In this document: in pieces, positions 9,416 to 16,891 of the stretch
Layout of the letters: every line of letters starts with the position of its first letter
Numbering within the stretch: position 1 is the first letter of the stretch
Assembly (NCBI GenBank): GCA_019634415.1
Contig: JAHQVJ010000216.1
Location: forward strand, 62,001-126,000
Direction: 5' to 3'
Source: Myxococcales bacterium
GTDB taxonomy: Bacteria; Myxococcota_A; UBA796; GCA-2862545
DNA: 64,000 bases
Program-made: the position numbers and the translations under genes
The notes under the pieces: model-generated
Database searches by the model: none
The model's input: the letters and a program-made list of their open reading frames with translations, nothing else
What the model was told of the DNA's origin: nothing

Positions 9416-10279
9416 CTACTCGCAACAAAGCGCGGTGACCGCGATGGCGTGGTAGGGCGGGACCTCGTTCCAGCTCTTGGGCACGTGGGGCTGGTCGCTC
9501 GTTCGGCAGGCCCAGCCGCTCGGGCCCAATGCGCCGTGGGGTCCGGTGGGCAGGAACTTGTTGACCGTGCCCCGGTAGGGGTGGCTTCCCGTCAGGGAAA
9601 ACGGGGCATCATCGTGATCGAACCGCGGCTGGCAGCCGCCCCCGGCGATCTTGCCGGTGGTGCACTCCAGGGTGGCGACGTGCTGCGTGCCGAACATCGG
9701 GTGGCTCACCGGCTGGGTCTCGACGAGATCCGTCAGGTAGACGCACTCGTCCAAGGTGTCCACACCCAGCATCTGAGGCTTCGAGTGGCAGCACAGGGTC
9801 CGCATCTCGTAGGCGTGCGATCCTCCCCTCAATACGTGGTGGGAAATGCCTCCTGACTGCACGATCTCGTGGCCCAGGATGTTCGTCGCCGTGCTGTTCG
9901 GGAACGGCTCTCCATGCTGATGGTCGTCGTGGAGCGCATAGCCATCGAAGAACTGATCATGGCTGGTGCCGTCTGCGAACTCTCCGAACCCCACCGAGAG
10001 GATCATGACCTCGTCGAAGAGGCTCTCGTCGATGTCCACCTTGTACATTCCCGAGATCACGGGAAAGGCGCTCGGTGGACACTCCGTGCGTAGTCCTCCT
10101 GCGTTGCTGGTGTTGTCTTCGGCGACCCAGAAACACTCTCCCAGCGCGTCTGGAGCGGGCAGATAGTCCGGCTCTGGAGGGCCTTGATCTGGAGGATCAG
10201 GATCCTGAGCCAGCGCAACGGCCGCGCCGATCAGCCCGAGGAAGGTCACCGCCGAAGCGAGCGTGATGGTCTTGTGCAT
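9416..10279 (-). CDS. Secreted Cys-rich protein with two LCC-ending repeats
   Basis: I chose the ATG at 10279 because AGGAGG precedes it and the product then begins with a good signal peptide (MHKTITLASAVTFLGLIGAA...ALAQ). The 287-residue protein has two cysteine-rich units: one from GECFWVAED to TLCCHS, the other from ECVYLTD to VTALCCE, the second carrying GGGCQPR and SGWACR. The neighbouring gene (10288-10803) carries one similar unit ending SALCCR, so the two are paralogues in one operon 8 bp apart. I do not recognise the family; the paired cysteines suggest disulfide-stabilised extracellular modules. Confidence 0.65.
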   Translation of the reverse strand: MHKTITLASAVTFLGLIGAAVALAQDPDPPDQGPPEPDYLPAPDALGECFWVAEDNTSNAGGLRTECPPSAFPVISGMYKVDIDESLFDEVMILSVGFGEFADGTSHDQFFDGYALHDDHQHGEPFPNSTATNILGHEIVQSGGISHHVLRGGSHAYEMRTLCCHSKPQMLGVDTLDECVYLTDLVETQPVSHPMFGTQHVATLECTTGKIAGGGCQPRFDHDDAPFSLTGSHPYRGTVNKFLPTGPHGALGPSGWACRTSDQPHVPKSWNEVPPYHAIAVTALCCE

Positions 10280-10287
10280 GGGGCCTC

Positions 10288-10803
10288 CTACCTGCAGCAC
10301 AGGGCGCTGGTTCCAACCCGATCCGAGCCCCCCGAGGCGCGGCGGCACGTCCATCCGGAGTACACGTCAGTGTCTTCGAAGGCTTCGCCATCGTCTGGTG
10401 TGTCGTCGGGCGAGCTGGCTTCGAAGGGCGTCGAGTCGATCAGCAAGGAGGCGCCGCCGACGTAGCAGCCACCCGAGAAGATGTGCTCGTCCTCGGCGCA
10501 CAGTTGAAGGAGCTCCGCCGCGATGGCGTTCGACGACACGTAGCGGCAGTTCCGCGGGAGGACCGGGGGGCCGCCTCCCATGCGGGCGAGGGTGTGGGTG
10601 GCTGGGCGTGTTTGCAGCGTGGGCCAGGCCTCCACGTCCTGCTGGCACCCAGAGACGGCCGTGTGCTCGTCCACCATTCGCGTCACCTGAGTGCAGGTGT
10701 CTTCGGCCGACGGGGACGGGACCGACAGGGATGGAGGGGGGGGCTCCGACAGCGCGCAGCTCGCCACTGCGCTGAGCGCAGCGAGGCGCATCGATTGAAT
10801 CAT
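10288..10803 (-). CDS. Cys-rich lipoprotein, paralogue of the downstream LCC-repeat protein
   Basis: The likely start is the ATG at 10803 (MIQSMRLAALSAVASC), giving a 171-residue protein with a lipobox-like AVASC; the next Met four codons on is an alternative. Cys positions, the FSGGCYVGG segment, SGWTCR and the final SALCCR match the second repeat of the protein encoded 8 bp downstream (SGWACR ... TALCCE). Function unknown. A 160-bp gap with a hairpin separates it from the SH3-like lipoprotein gene upstream on the same strand. Confidence 0.6.
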   Translation of the reverse strand: MIQSMRLAALSAVASCALSEPPPPSLSVPSPSAEDTCTQVTRMVDEHTAVSGCQQDVEAWPTLQTRPATHTLARMGGGPPVLPRNCRYVSSNAIAAELLQLCAEDEHIFSGGCYVGGASLLIDSTPFEASSPDDTPDDGEAFEDTDVYSGWTCRRASGGSDRVGTSALCCR

Positions 10804-10842
10804 GGGACAACTCACAAAGACGCCGAGGCGCCGACAACGGGT

Positions 10843-10873
10843 GTGCGCCCGACCAACGACGTTCGGAGCGCAC
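10843..10873. promoter_or_regulatory. Hairpin upstream of the Cys-rich lipoprotein gene
   Basis: GTGCGC (10843-10848) plus CCGA pair with TCGG, a bulged A, and GCGCAC (10868-10873), giving a stem of about 10 bp in the gap between two minus-strand genes. No T-run follows on either strand, so it is either a weak terminator for the SH3-like lipoprotein gene or an operator for the Cys-rich pair. Confidence 0.3.
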
Positions 10874-10963
10874 AAATCGGCTAACGGTGACGCCCGCCAT
10901 CGTCGATTGCACAGAGTCTGCGATAATTCGTGGGCTGGCCGGGCTCTGGCTGACCCAGTGCGA

Positions 10964-12172
10964 TCAGCAGCCGCAGCAGAGCACGGCCGTCTGCACGGGG
11001 AACGAGCCGTCCGCATCCTCCAGGATCGCCTGACACGGTCCGTCGAACAGGGTCTCGATGCGTCCGTCGCCGTCGATGTCGCGGCCCACCGTGGGGGTCT
11101 CCAGCTCCATCATCGTCTCGAACTCCTGCGGCTCGCCCAGCGGAACCACCTGGTCGCCCACCACCCGCAGCTTGGCGATCCGAAGCCGGGTGACGTCGGC
11201 GTGGTCGCTCGGCAGCGTCTGGATCACCTGTACTCGCGCGCCCCCTTCGCCGGGGGCCACCGACAGCACGGGGTCGGGGAAGCGATCGTCGAGCTGGGCC
11301 TTCACCAGATCCGCCACGCGCCGCCTGTCCACCGTGGGTGCGTCGGTGTGCCACGACGCCGGAGGCTCGCTCAGGGTCCACGCGATGGCGCGCTGCCCCT
11401 CCGGCAGCTCGGCCTTCGCGCCAACCGTGTAGCCGAAGGTGCCGCCGCACTCGTTGAACACGCCGCTGTGGACCTCGGTGATCACGCCCTGCACGGCGGG
11501 ACCTCGGGTGGGTAGCACCCAGACGGTGCGGCCCACCGGCACCCCCATCGCTGCGGCAGCGTCGGGCTCCACGGTGCCGAAGCGGGTTCCCCCCACCACC
11601 TTGGCGGGGGCCGCATCGTGCAGCTTCCACTCCAGTCGCAGCGTGCCGTCCTCGGCGGGGCTCCGGGGGCCGGCGAGCAGGATGTCGTCGGGCCACTGGA
11701 GCTGTCGCTCCACCCGCTCGGCCACCGACAGGTCGCCGACGGCGCGGTAGGCGCTGGCCAGGGTCGACAGCACGTCCTTGTTGCGCACGTCGATGGCCGC
11801 GGCTCGCTGGGCCCAGGCCAGCTGCGCCGCAGGCTCGGTGGCCTCCTTGGCCTCGGTGAGGGCGCGATCGAGGGACAGGGCCGTCTCCGCGAGGAACTCG
11901 GTGGCCACCCAGCCGACGGCACCGTTGGCCACGCGCACCTGGCTGAAGTCGCCTCGGGCGTCGAGCACCTGTAGCGGGGTGTTGATCGACAGCGTGCCGG
12001 ACTGGGTTCCACCAGGTGCGTCGCGCAGGTTCAGCAGCGACGCGGTGACGTAGCGCATGGGTGGCGCGGACTGCTGTGTGACGTCGCCTGCGGCAGATGC
12101 GGGGTCGACGTCGACGTCGTCCAGCAGGGAGTCCAGGTTGCACGCAGCGAGAACGACGAGCCAGGAGACCAT
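10964..12172 (-). CDS. Lipoprotein with N-terminal SH3-like domain
   Basis: I chose the ATG at 12172 because GGAGGT lies upstream and the product then starts MVSWLVVLAACNLD, a clean lipobox. About residues 30-85 form a bacterial SH3-like domain (YVTASLLNLRDAP ... VGWVATEFLAE), a module that often binds cell-wall peptides. A helical stretch rich in Ala and Glu follows (about 90-150), then an unassigned beta-rich part and a final segment with VDRRRVADLVKAQL. The protein ends in AVLCCGC. It is the first gene of the minus-strand set that ends with the two Cys-rich genes. Likely a periplasm-facing envelope lipoprotein; no enzyme motif seen. Confidence 0.7.
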   Translation of the reverse strand: MVSWLVVLAACNLDSLLDDVDVDPASAAGDVTQQSAPPMRYVTASLLNLRDAPGGTQSGTLSINTPLQVLDARGDFSQVRVANGAVGWVATEFLAETALSLDRALTEAKEATEPAAQLAWAQRAAAIDVRNKDVLSTLASAYRAVGDLSVAERVERQLQWPDDILLAGPRSPAEDGTLRLEWKLHDAAPAKVVGGTRFGTVEPDAAAAMGVPVGRTVWVLPTRGPAVQGVITEVHSGVFNECGGTFGYTVGAKAELPEGQRAIAWTLSEPPASWHTDAPTVDRRRVADLVKAQLDDRFPDPVLSVAPGEGGARVQVIQTLPSDHADVTRLRIAKLRVVGDQVVPLGEPQEFETMMELETPTVGRDIDGDGRIETLFDGPCQAILEDADGSFPVQTAVLCCGC

Positions 12173-12191
12173 GGCCACCTCCGGCCGCATC

Positions 12192-12404
12192 TTAGAGCAA
12201 CGACCACACCGCGAGCACGTTGCCGCTCGGATCGGCGAAGTGGAAGCGCCGCCCACCGGGAAAGTCGAAGGGGGGCTCGACGATGCGGCCATCCGTGAAC
12301 TGCCAGCCGAAGGCCGCGGCGTAGAAGGCCTTCGCCTGGGCCACGTCTCGCACCCTGATCTCGATGTAGTCGATGGCGTGATGCGCTGGTGTCGTGTCGC
12401 TCAT
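12192..12404 (-). pseudogene. VOC/glyoxalase-family gene with an internal deletion
   Basis: The 70-residue reading frame has the first beta-alpha unit of a VOC protein (IDYIEIRVRDVAQAKAFYAAAFGWQFTD) joined directly to the last strands (GRIVEPPFDFPGGRRFHF, DPSGNVLAVWS). Intact members are about 115-125 residues. Roughly 50 residues that normally lie between GWQFTD and GRIVE are missing, and the reading frame is kept. Without them the paired beta-alpha-beta-beta-beta folds and most of the metal or substrate pocket cannot form. It is probably a recent in-frame deletion remnant; a functional half-domain is less likely. It is divergent from the SRPBCC/ArsR pair. Confidence 0.7.
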
Positions 12405-12452
12405 GAGAGCGCTTGTCCAGCGACGAGCTGGCTCGCGGAAGATCAGATCTTG

Positions 12453-12478
12453 CTTGTACAAGTCATCGTTTGTATAAG
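12453..12478. promoter_or_regulatory. Putative ArsR operator: two similar 10-bp motifs
   Basis: CTTGTACAAG (12453-12462, a perfect palindrome) and TTTGTATAAG (12469-12478) repeat at a 16-bp interval, 23 bp before the start of the SRPBCC gene and between it and the divergent VOC remnant. AT-rich symmetric sites are what ArsR proteins bind, and the second gene of this operon is an ArsR regulator, so autoregulation is a reasonable inference. Confidence 0.4.
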
Positions 12479-12500
12479 CGGGGACACTTGGGAGAGCATC

Positions 12501-13136
12501 ATGACCTTCGACTTCGCCGCCCACCTGCGCACCACCACGCGCGTGGTTCGCGACACCACCCACGACGGCAAGCCGGCAAAGGCCCTCATCGCCACTCGGG
12601 TCTACGAGACCGATGCCGCTGATCTGTGGGAGGCGCTGACGAGCCTCGAGCGGTTGCCGCGCTGGTTCCCCGGCGTGTCTGGCGACCTCGAGCTCGGTGG
12701 CCGCTACCAGATCGAGGGCAACGCCAGCGGCAGCATCACCGCCTGTGAGCCGCCAGAGCACTTCGCGCTGACCTGGGAGTTCCAGGGATCGGTGAGCTGG
12801 GTCGACGTGCGGCTGACCGGGGTCGAGGGAGGCACGAAGCTCACCTTGGAGCACCTCGCCCCCGTGTGGGACGAGCACTACGACAAGTTCGGGCCCGGAG
12901 CGGGCGGGGTGGGCTGGGAGCTGGCGCTGCTGGGCTTGGAGTGGCACCTGGCCGATCCCGCAGCCGACGTGAGCACCGAGGGGGCGGCCTGGGCCGAGTC
13001 CCCCGAGGCCCGCGGCTTCTATGCACAGAGCAGTGCTCTGTGGGGAGAGGCGGCCATCGCCAGCGGGGAGGAGGCGCAGCATGCGCGTGCCGCCGCCGAG
13101 CGCACCCGGGCCTTCTACTCGGGGGAGCAGGCGTGA
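12501..13136 (+). CDS. SRPBCC (AHSA1-like) family protein
   Basis: The 211-residue protein starts at the ATG at 12501 after GGAGAG. It has the START/AHSA1 layout: ATRVYETDAADLWEALTSLERLPRWF opening strand and helix, then LELGGRYQIEGNASGSI and ALTWEF, VRLT, GTKLTLEH strands. This fold binds hydrophobic ligands in a helix-grip pocket. The stop overlaps the GTG start of an ArsR regulator; SRPBCC-ArsR pairs like this are common and are usually autoregulated. Substrate unknown. Confidence 0.88.
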   Translation: MTFDFAAHLRTTTRVVRDTTHDGKPAKALIATRVYETDAADLWEALTSLERLPRWFPGVSGDLELGGRYQIEGNASGSITACEPPEHFALTWEFQGSVSWVDVRLTGVEGGTKLTLEHLAPVWDEHYDKFGPGAGGVGWELALLGLEWHLADPAADVSTEGAAWAESPEARGFYAQSSALWGEAAIASGEEAQHARAAAERTRAFYSGEQA

Positions 13137-13483
13137 CCAGCGCCTTCGAGGTCCTCGGCGATCCCGTGCGCCGGCGGATCCTGGAGCTGCTCGCCGAGGG
13201 CGATCTGGCGTCGGGCCAGGTGGTGGAGGTGATCCGCGCCGAGTTCGGCATCACGCAGGCCGCCGTCTCCTGGCACCTGCGCGTGCTGCGTGAGGCGGGC
13301 TTCGCGCGCTCTCGGGTGGATGGGGCGCGCCGGGTCTACACGCTGCTGTCGGATCCGCTGCAGGAGGTGGATGCCTGGCTGTCCCACTTTCGCCACGTCT
13401 GGACCACGCGGTTGGACGCTCTGGCTACAGAGGTGGCTCGAGGCAAGCGCACCCGCCGCTCCGAGGCCGACGCCGAGGAGTGA
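13133..13483 (+). CDS. ArsR family transcriptional regulator
   Basis: The GTG start overlaps the SRPBCC stop (GTGA). The 116-residue protein opens with FEVLGDPVRRRILELL, followed by the winged helix-turn-helix with TQAAVSWHLRVLREAGF, a standard ArsR signature. There is no CxC metal-binding motif in the recognition helix, so it belongs to the non-metal group typically paired with SRPBCC proteins. It likely represses its own operon through the repeated site at 12453-12478. Confidence 0.92.
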   Translation: MTSAFEVLGDPVRRRILELLAEGDLASGQVVEVIRAEFGITQAAVSWHLRVLREAGFARSRVDGARRVYTLLSDPLQEVDAWLSHFRHVWTTRLDALATEVARGKRTRRSEADAEE

Positions 13484-13565
13484 AATGCGAGTCGAATGGG
13501 GTGTCGTGGGCTCCGACGCTGCCGCCGTGCCCGTCCATCGAGGTTCGGGCCGAGGGAGCAGACCG

Positions 13566-15014
13566 ATGAGACACCTCGCCTTGATGATGATGGCCACCGC
13601 AGCGGTGGCCTGTGGGGGAGCCGACGGCATGGACGGTGCCGATGGACTGCCCGGTGTGGATGGTGAGGACGGCGCCGACGGGGCAGCTGCACTGCAGTCC
13701 GCCCGCCTCGCGCCCGGTGAGGTCCTGCAGCTACAGCACGGGCTCGGAGAGGTCGACAAGACCTATGGGGCCACCTTCGAGTGGCAGGGCGTGGTCTACG
13801 ATCATGGGGACTACCCCGTGCTTCGTCCCGCCCACTACGAGGCGCGCGTCGCCTTCGAGGACACCTTCGACTACTTCTACGACGGCGTGGCTGCAGCCAC
13901 CCTGACCTCTGGCGACCACGTGGTGTTCGTGGAGGGCTACGTCAAGAAGGGCGACGTGACCGTCTACAGCGGCAGCATCGTGTCGCCCGACGGGGGTACC
14001 ACCAAGGTGGTGCTCGACGACTATGTGTCGGACTGCTGCGACGCTGGCTACGTCCAGTACTACGACCTGCGGGTGCACGCGCTCCGCTCCGGCGGCTTCG
14101 TGGTGGCCTACGACGGCTGGGAAGATGGCGTGGGCGGCTTCGTGGGGGCCGACCAGTACGACGCGGACGGCACCCTCGTGAAGGGCACCAGCTGGTCCGA
14201 CGAGTCCTACGACGTCTCCGTCGTGGGGCTTCCCGACGGTGGGTACGCGGTGGTGTGGAACGGCTACGACAACAAGCTCGGCGACTACGAGCTGAACCTG
14301 CAGGTCTTCGACGCCAAGGGCGTGGCGGGCTCGGTGCAGCGGCTGTTCGCGACCTCCAGCTCCTACGTGGCCATGGACGTGCTCTCCGATGGCCGCCTCG
14401 CCGTCGCGGTGGGTGTGGACGATCCCGAGGGGGACTACACGGCCACCGACTTGGTCCTCGTCCGCACCGACGGCACGGTGGATCGGCGGGTGCGGCTGGC
14501 GGATTCCTACATCACCGACGACGTGAGTGTGGTGTGTGGCTCGCAGGGCACCATCTTCGTGGCGGCCGAGCAGGGGGGCCCGGACCTGCCCTACTACGCC
14601 GTGCTCGACGAGCAGGGCACCTTCCTCGACGGCCCCCACGTGCTGTCGTCCTGGGAGAACGATCAGATCAGCGCCACGGCCTTCGCCGACGGTGACTTCT
14701 GGGTGGGCGTGACGGAAGACGACTCCAACGCGCTCATGACCTGGGTGGTGGGCGCTCGGGGTGGCCTGCTGCGCCCCATGGTGCCCGGAGACGTGCGCGT
14801 GGTGCCCGACGACGACGAGCTGGCCTTCGTGACCCTGGACGAGCACACCGTCGGGGTGGTGGCGGGCTCGTACAGCTCCGGTGTGCCCGCGCAGCTGACG
14901 GCCTACAGCAAGGGCCTTCTCCAGCTCCGCGTGGTGAGCGACGACGAGGTACGTCTGTACAACGAGACGGCTGAGACGCTCGACGTGACCCTGACGGTGC
15001 ACGCCGTCCGCTGA
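13566..15014 (+). CDS. Lipoprotein with short collagen-like segment and beta-propeller-like body
   Basis: The product of 482 residues starts MRHLALMMMATAAVACGG, a lipoprotein signal. Directly after the lipidated Cys lie about seven Gly-X-Y triplets (GADGMDGADGLPGVDGED...), a collagen-like spacer often seen on myxobacterial and other surface lipoproteins. The remaining 430 residues hold recurrent strands of the type VVAYDGWEDG, GYAVVWNGYDN and LAVAVGVDDP, about 50 residues apart, suggesting a beta-propeller of the kind seen in bacterial surface proteins. No enzyme motif. It sits between the ArsR gene and pheA on the same strand, 82 bp and 16 bp from them. Confidence 0.65.
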   Translation: MRHLALMMMATAAVACGGADGMDGADGLPGVDGEDGADGAAALQSARLAPGEVLQLQHGLGEVDKTYGATFEWQGVVYDHGDYPVLRPAHYEARVAFEDTFDYFYDGVAAATLTSGDHVVFVEGYVKKGDVTVYSGSIVSPDGGTTKVVLDDYVSDCCDAGYVQYYDLRVHALRSGGFVVAYDGWEDGVGGFVGADQYDADGTLVKGTSWSDESYDVSVVGLPDGGYAVVWNGYDNKLGDYELNLQVFDAKGVAGSVQRLFATSSSYVAMDVLSDGRLAVAVGVDDPEGDYTATDLVLVRTDGTVDRRVRLADSYITDDVSVVCGSQGTIFVAAEQGGPDLPYYAVLDEQGTFLDGPHVLSSWENDQISATAFADGDFWVGVTEDDSNALMTWVVGARGGLLRPMVPGDVRVVPDDDELAFVTLDEHTVGVVAGSYSSGVPAQLTAYSKGLLQLRVVSDDEVRLYNETAETLDVTLTVHAVR

Positions 15015-15030
15015 CGCCTCTGGAGGTTCG

Positions 15031-16167
15031 GTGCCCTCACCTGCGGATCTGGCGTCGCTGCGCGAACGGATCGAGGCCCTCGACCGTGAGCTCATCGACG
15101 TGCTCGAGCGACGGCTGCAGCTGGCGGTGCCCATCGCCGAGGCCAAGCTGCAGGTGGCGAGCCCCTTGCGCGATCAGCAGCGCGAGGGGGTCGTGTTCCA
15201 GCGGGTCGTGGCGATGGCCACCGAGCGAGGGCTCGATCCGAACCGAGTGGACGAGCTGTACCGGCTGCTGCTGCAGTGGTCGGTGGCGCGTCAGCAGTCC
15301 CACCTCAACGAGCGATCCAGTCAGCCGCTGCGGGTGGCCTACCAGGGCGTGGAGGGCAGCTACACCCACCTGGCCGCGCAGCAGCGCTACGCCAACCGCG
15401 AGGGGGGCACCTGGCTCGTGGGGCAGCCCACCTTCCGTGCTGCGGTGCAGGCGGTGCTCGGCGGTGCTTGTCACCTCGCGCTGCTGCCCATCGAGAACAC
15501 CACGGCCGGCTCCATCACCGAGACCTACGATCTGCTCGGGGAGGGCGGCGTGACCATCACGGGGGAGGTGGTGTTGCACGTGGACCACTGCCTGCTCGCC
15601 TTGCCCGACACCTCCCTCGACGCCGTGCGCGAGGTGCGGTCGCACCCCCAGGCGCTGCGGCAGTGCGAGCGCTTCCTGCTCGACCACCCCTGGATCCGCC
15701 CCGTGGAGTCCTTCGACACGGCGGGGGCCGCCAAGGCGGTGCGGGAGCGCGGTGCGGTGGAGGTGGCGGCCATCGCCTCGGCCGAGGCCGGCACGCGCTA
15801 CGGGCTGCACGTGCTCGCGAGCGGGATCCAGAGCCAGTCGGGCAACTACACGCGGTTCGTGGAGGTGAGCACCGAAGCCGTCACCGTGCCTGCGGAGGCG
15901 GCGTGCACCACCTCCGCCATGTTCGATCTGGCCCACGAGCCCGGAGCGCTGGCCAAGGTGGTGACGGCGTTCTCGGACCACGGCGTGGACCTGACGAAGC
16001 TGCAGTCGCGCCCGATCCTGGAGCAGCCCTGGCGGTACCGCTTCTACGTGGATCTGGTGGGCCACGCCTCGTCGCAGGCCGTCAGCGACGCGCTGGCCAC
16101 CGCGCGCCAGGCCTGTGACGATCTGAGGGTCCTGGGCAGTTACCCAGCGGCCGAGCGGCCCACCTGA
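15031..16167 (+). CDS. pheA: Bifunctional chorismate mutase/prephenate dehydratase
   Basis: The GTG at 15031 follows GGAGGT. The 378-residue protein has an AroQ-type chorismate mutase (about 4-90: LRERIEALDRELIDVLERR), a prephenate dehydratase domain (about 99-277: VAYQGVEGSYTHLAAQ, PIENTTAGSITETYDLL), and a C-terminal ACT domain (about 290-370: LAHEPGALAKVVTAFSDHGVDLTKLQSRP) for phenylalanine feedback. It converts chorismate to prephenate and on to phenylpyruvate in phenylalanine synthesis. The usual ESRP of the ACT domain is here QSRP. The stop codon shares its A with the 173-bp repeat that follows. Confidence 0.95.
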   Translation: MPSPADLASLRERIEALDRELIDVLERRLQLAVPIAEAKLQVASPLRDQQREGVVFQRVVAMATERGLDPNRVDELYRLLLQWSVARQQSHLNERSSQPLRVAYQGVEGSYTHLAAQQRYANREGGTWLVGQPTFRAAVQAVLGGACHLALLPIENTTAGSITETYDLLGEGGVTITGEVVLHVDHCLLALPDTSLDAVREVRSHPQALRQCERFLLDHPWIRPVESFDTAGAAKAVRERGAVEVAAIASAEAGTRYGLHVLASGIQSQSGNYTRFVEVSTEAVTVPAEAACTTSAMFDLAHEPGALAKVVTAFSDHGVDLTKLQSRPILEQPWRYRFYVDLVGHASSQAVSDALATARQACDDLRVLGSYPAAERPT

Positions 16168-16339
16168 TCGCGACAATCAACGGAGTGGATTGTCGCGATG
16201 CTACAGGTTGCCGCTCCGCGCCTGGACTTGCAGCGCTCCCTGCACTCGCTCGCACGCTCGCTCGTTCCAGTCCCACTGCAACCCCGGATCAGGCGCGCTC
16301 CGCTCGATCGCGACAATCAACGGAGTTGATTGTCGCGAT
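16167..16339. repeat. REPIN-like 173-bp element, copy 1
   Basis: A 107-bp core is bounded by two 33-bp palindromes (16167-16199 and 16307-16339). Each palindrome is ATCGCGACAATCAAC, a GGA loop, then the complementary arm; the left one has one mismatch, the right one none. The core has internal pairing of GCGCCTG (16218) with CAGGCGC (16290). A second copy lies at 31503-31675 with identical length and only six differences. It fills the gap between the convergent pheA and GFA genes and begins on the last base of the pheA stop codon. It is probably a non-autonomous mobile repeat (REPIN or MITE type); no transposase is in the window. Confidence 0.85.
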
Positions 16340-16345
16340 GAGGCC

Positions 16346-16822
16346 TCACCCTCGCTTGGCGGCGTCCAGGCAGGCGCGGCGCCGTGCGAGGCTCTCGGCG
16401 GGCCACTCCTGGTTGCGATCGTAGAAGGCCTCGAACACCCGCGCACCCTCCGGGAGCGGCAGCCACGGCACCTTGGAGGAGGTGAAGATCTGCACGTCGG
16501 GGGGCACCGCACCGGGCTGCTCGAGCGTGCCCACCCGCACGAAGCGGATCACGTCTGCCTTGTTGGCGCCGTAGTTCGACCACAGTGCCGTGCGGCACCC
16601 AGGGCAGCGACTGATGCGCTGCCCGGCACCGCTCGCCGACGGGGTGTCGACCACCTCGGGGGTGCCCTGTAGCAGGGCCACCTCACTGCTCTCGACGAGG
16701 GCGTTGAGCACGAAGGCCGAGCCCGTCTCTCGCTGGCACCAGGTGCAGTGGCACGCGTGCACGAACAGTGGGGGACGACGCAGCTCGTAGCGGACCGCGC
16801 CGCAAGTGCACCTGCCTTCCAT
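16346..16822 (-). CDS. GFA family protein (CENP-V/GFA zinc-binding fold)
   Basis: The 158-residue protein starts at the ATG at 16822 and carries the family's zinc ligands: CTCGAVRYEL near the start, CHCTWCQRETGSAF (about 24-37) and CPGCRTALW (about 70). The size is typical. Members were named after a glutathione-dependent formaldehyde-activating enzyme, but most have no proven activity. It is convergent with pheA, with the 173-bp repeat between them, and divergent from the NACHT gene with 69 bp between the starts. Confidence 0.9.
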   Translation of the reverse strand: MEGRCTCGAVRYELRRPPLFVHACHCTWCQRETGSAFVLNALVESSEVALLQGTPEVVDTPSASGAGQRISRCPGCRTALWSNYGANKADVIRFVRVGTLEQPGAVPPDVQIFTSSKVPWLPLPEGARVFEAFYDRNQEWPAESLARRRACLDAAKRG

Positions 16823-16891
16823 CGCCTGCCTCCCGAGGGACCGGAGCGTACCATCGCCACGATATGGTCCGGTCTCGCTTGGGGGGAGGCC

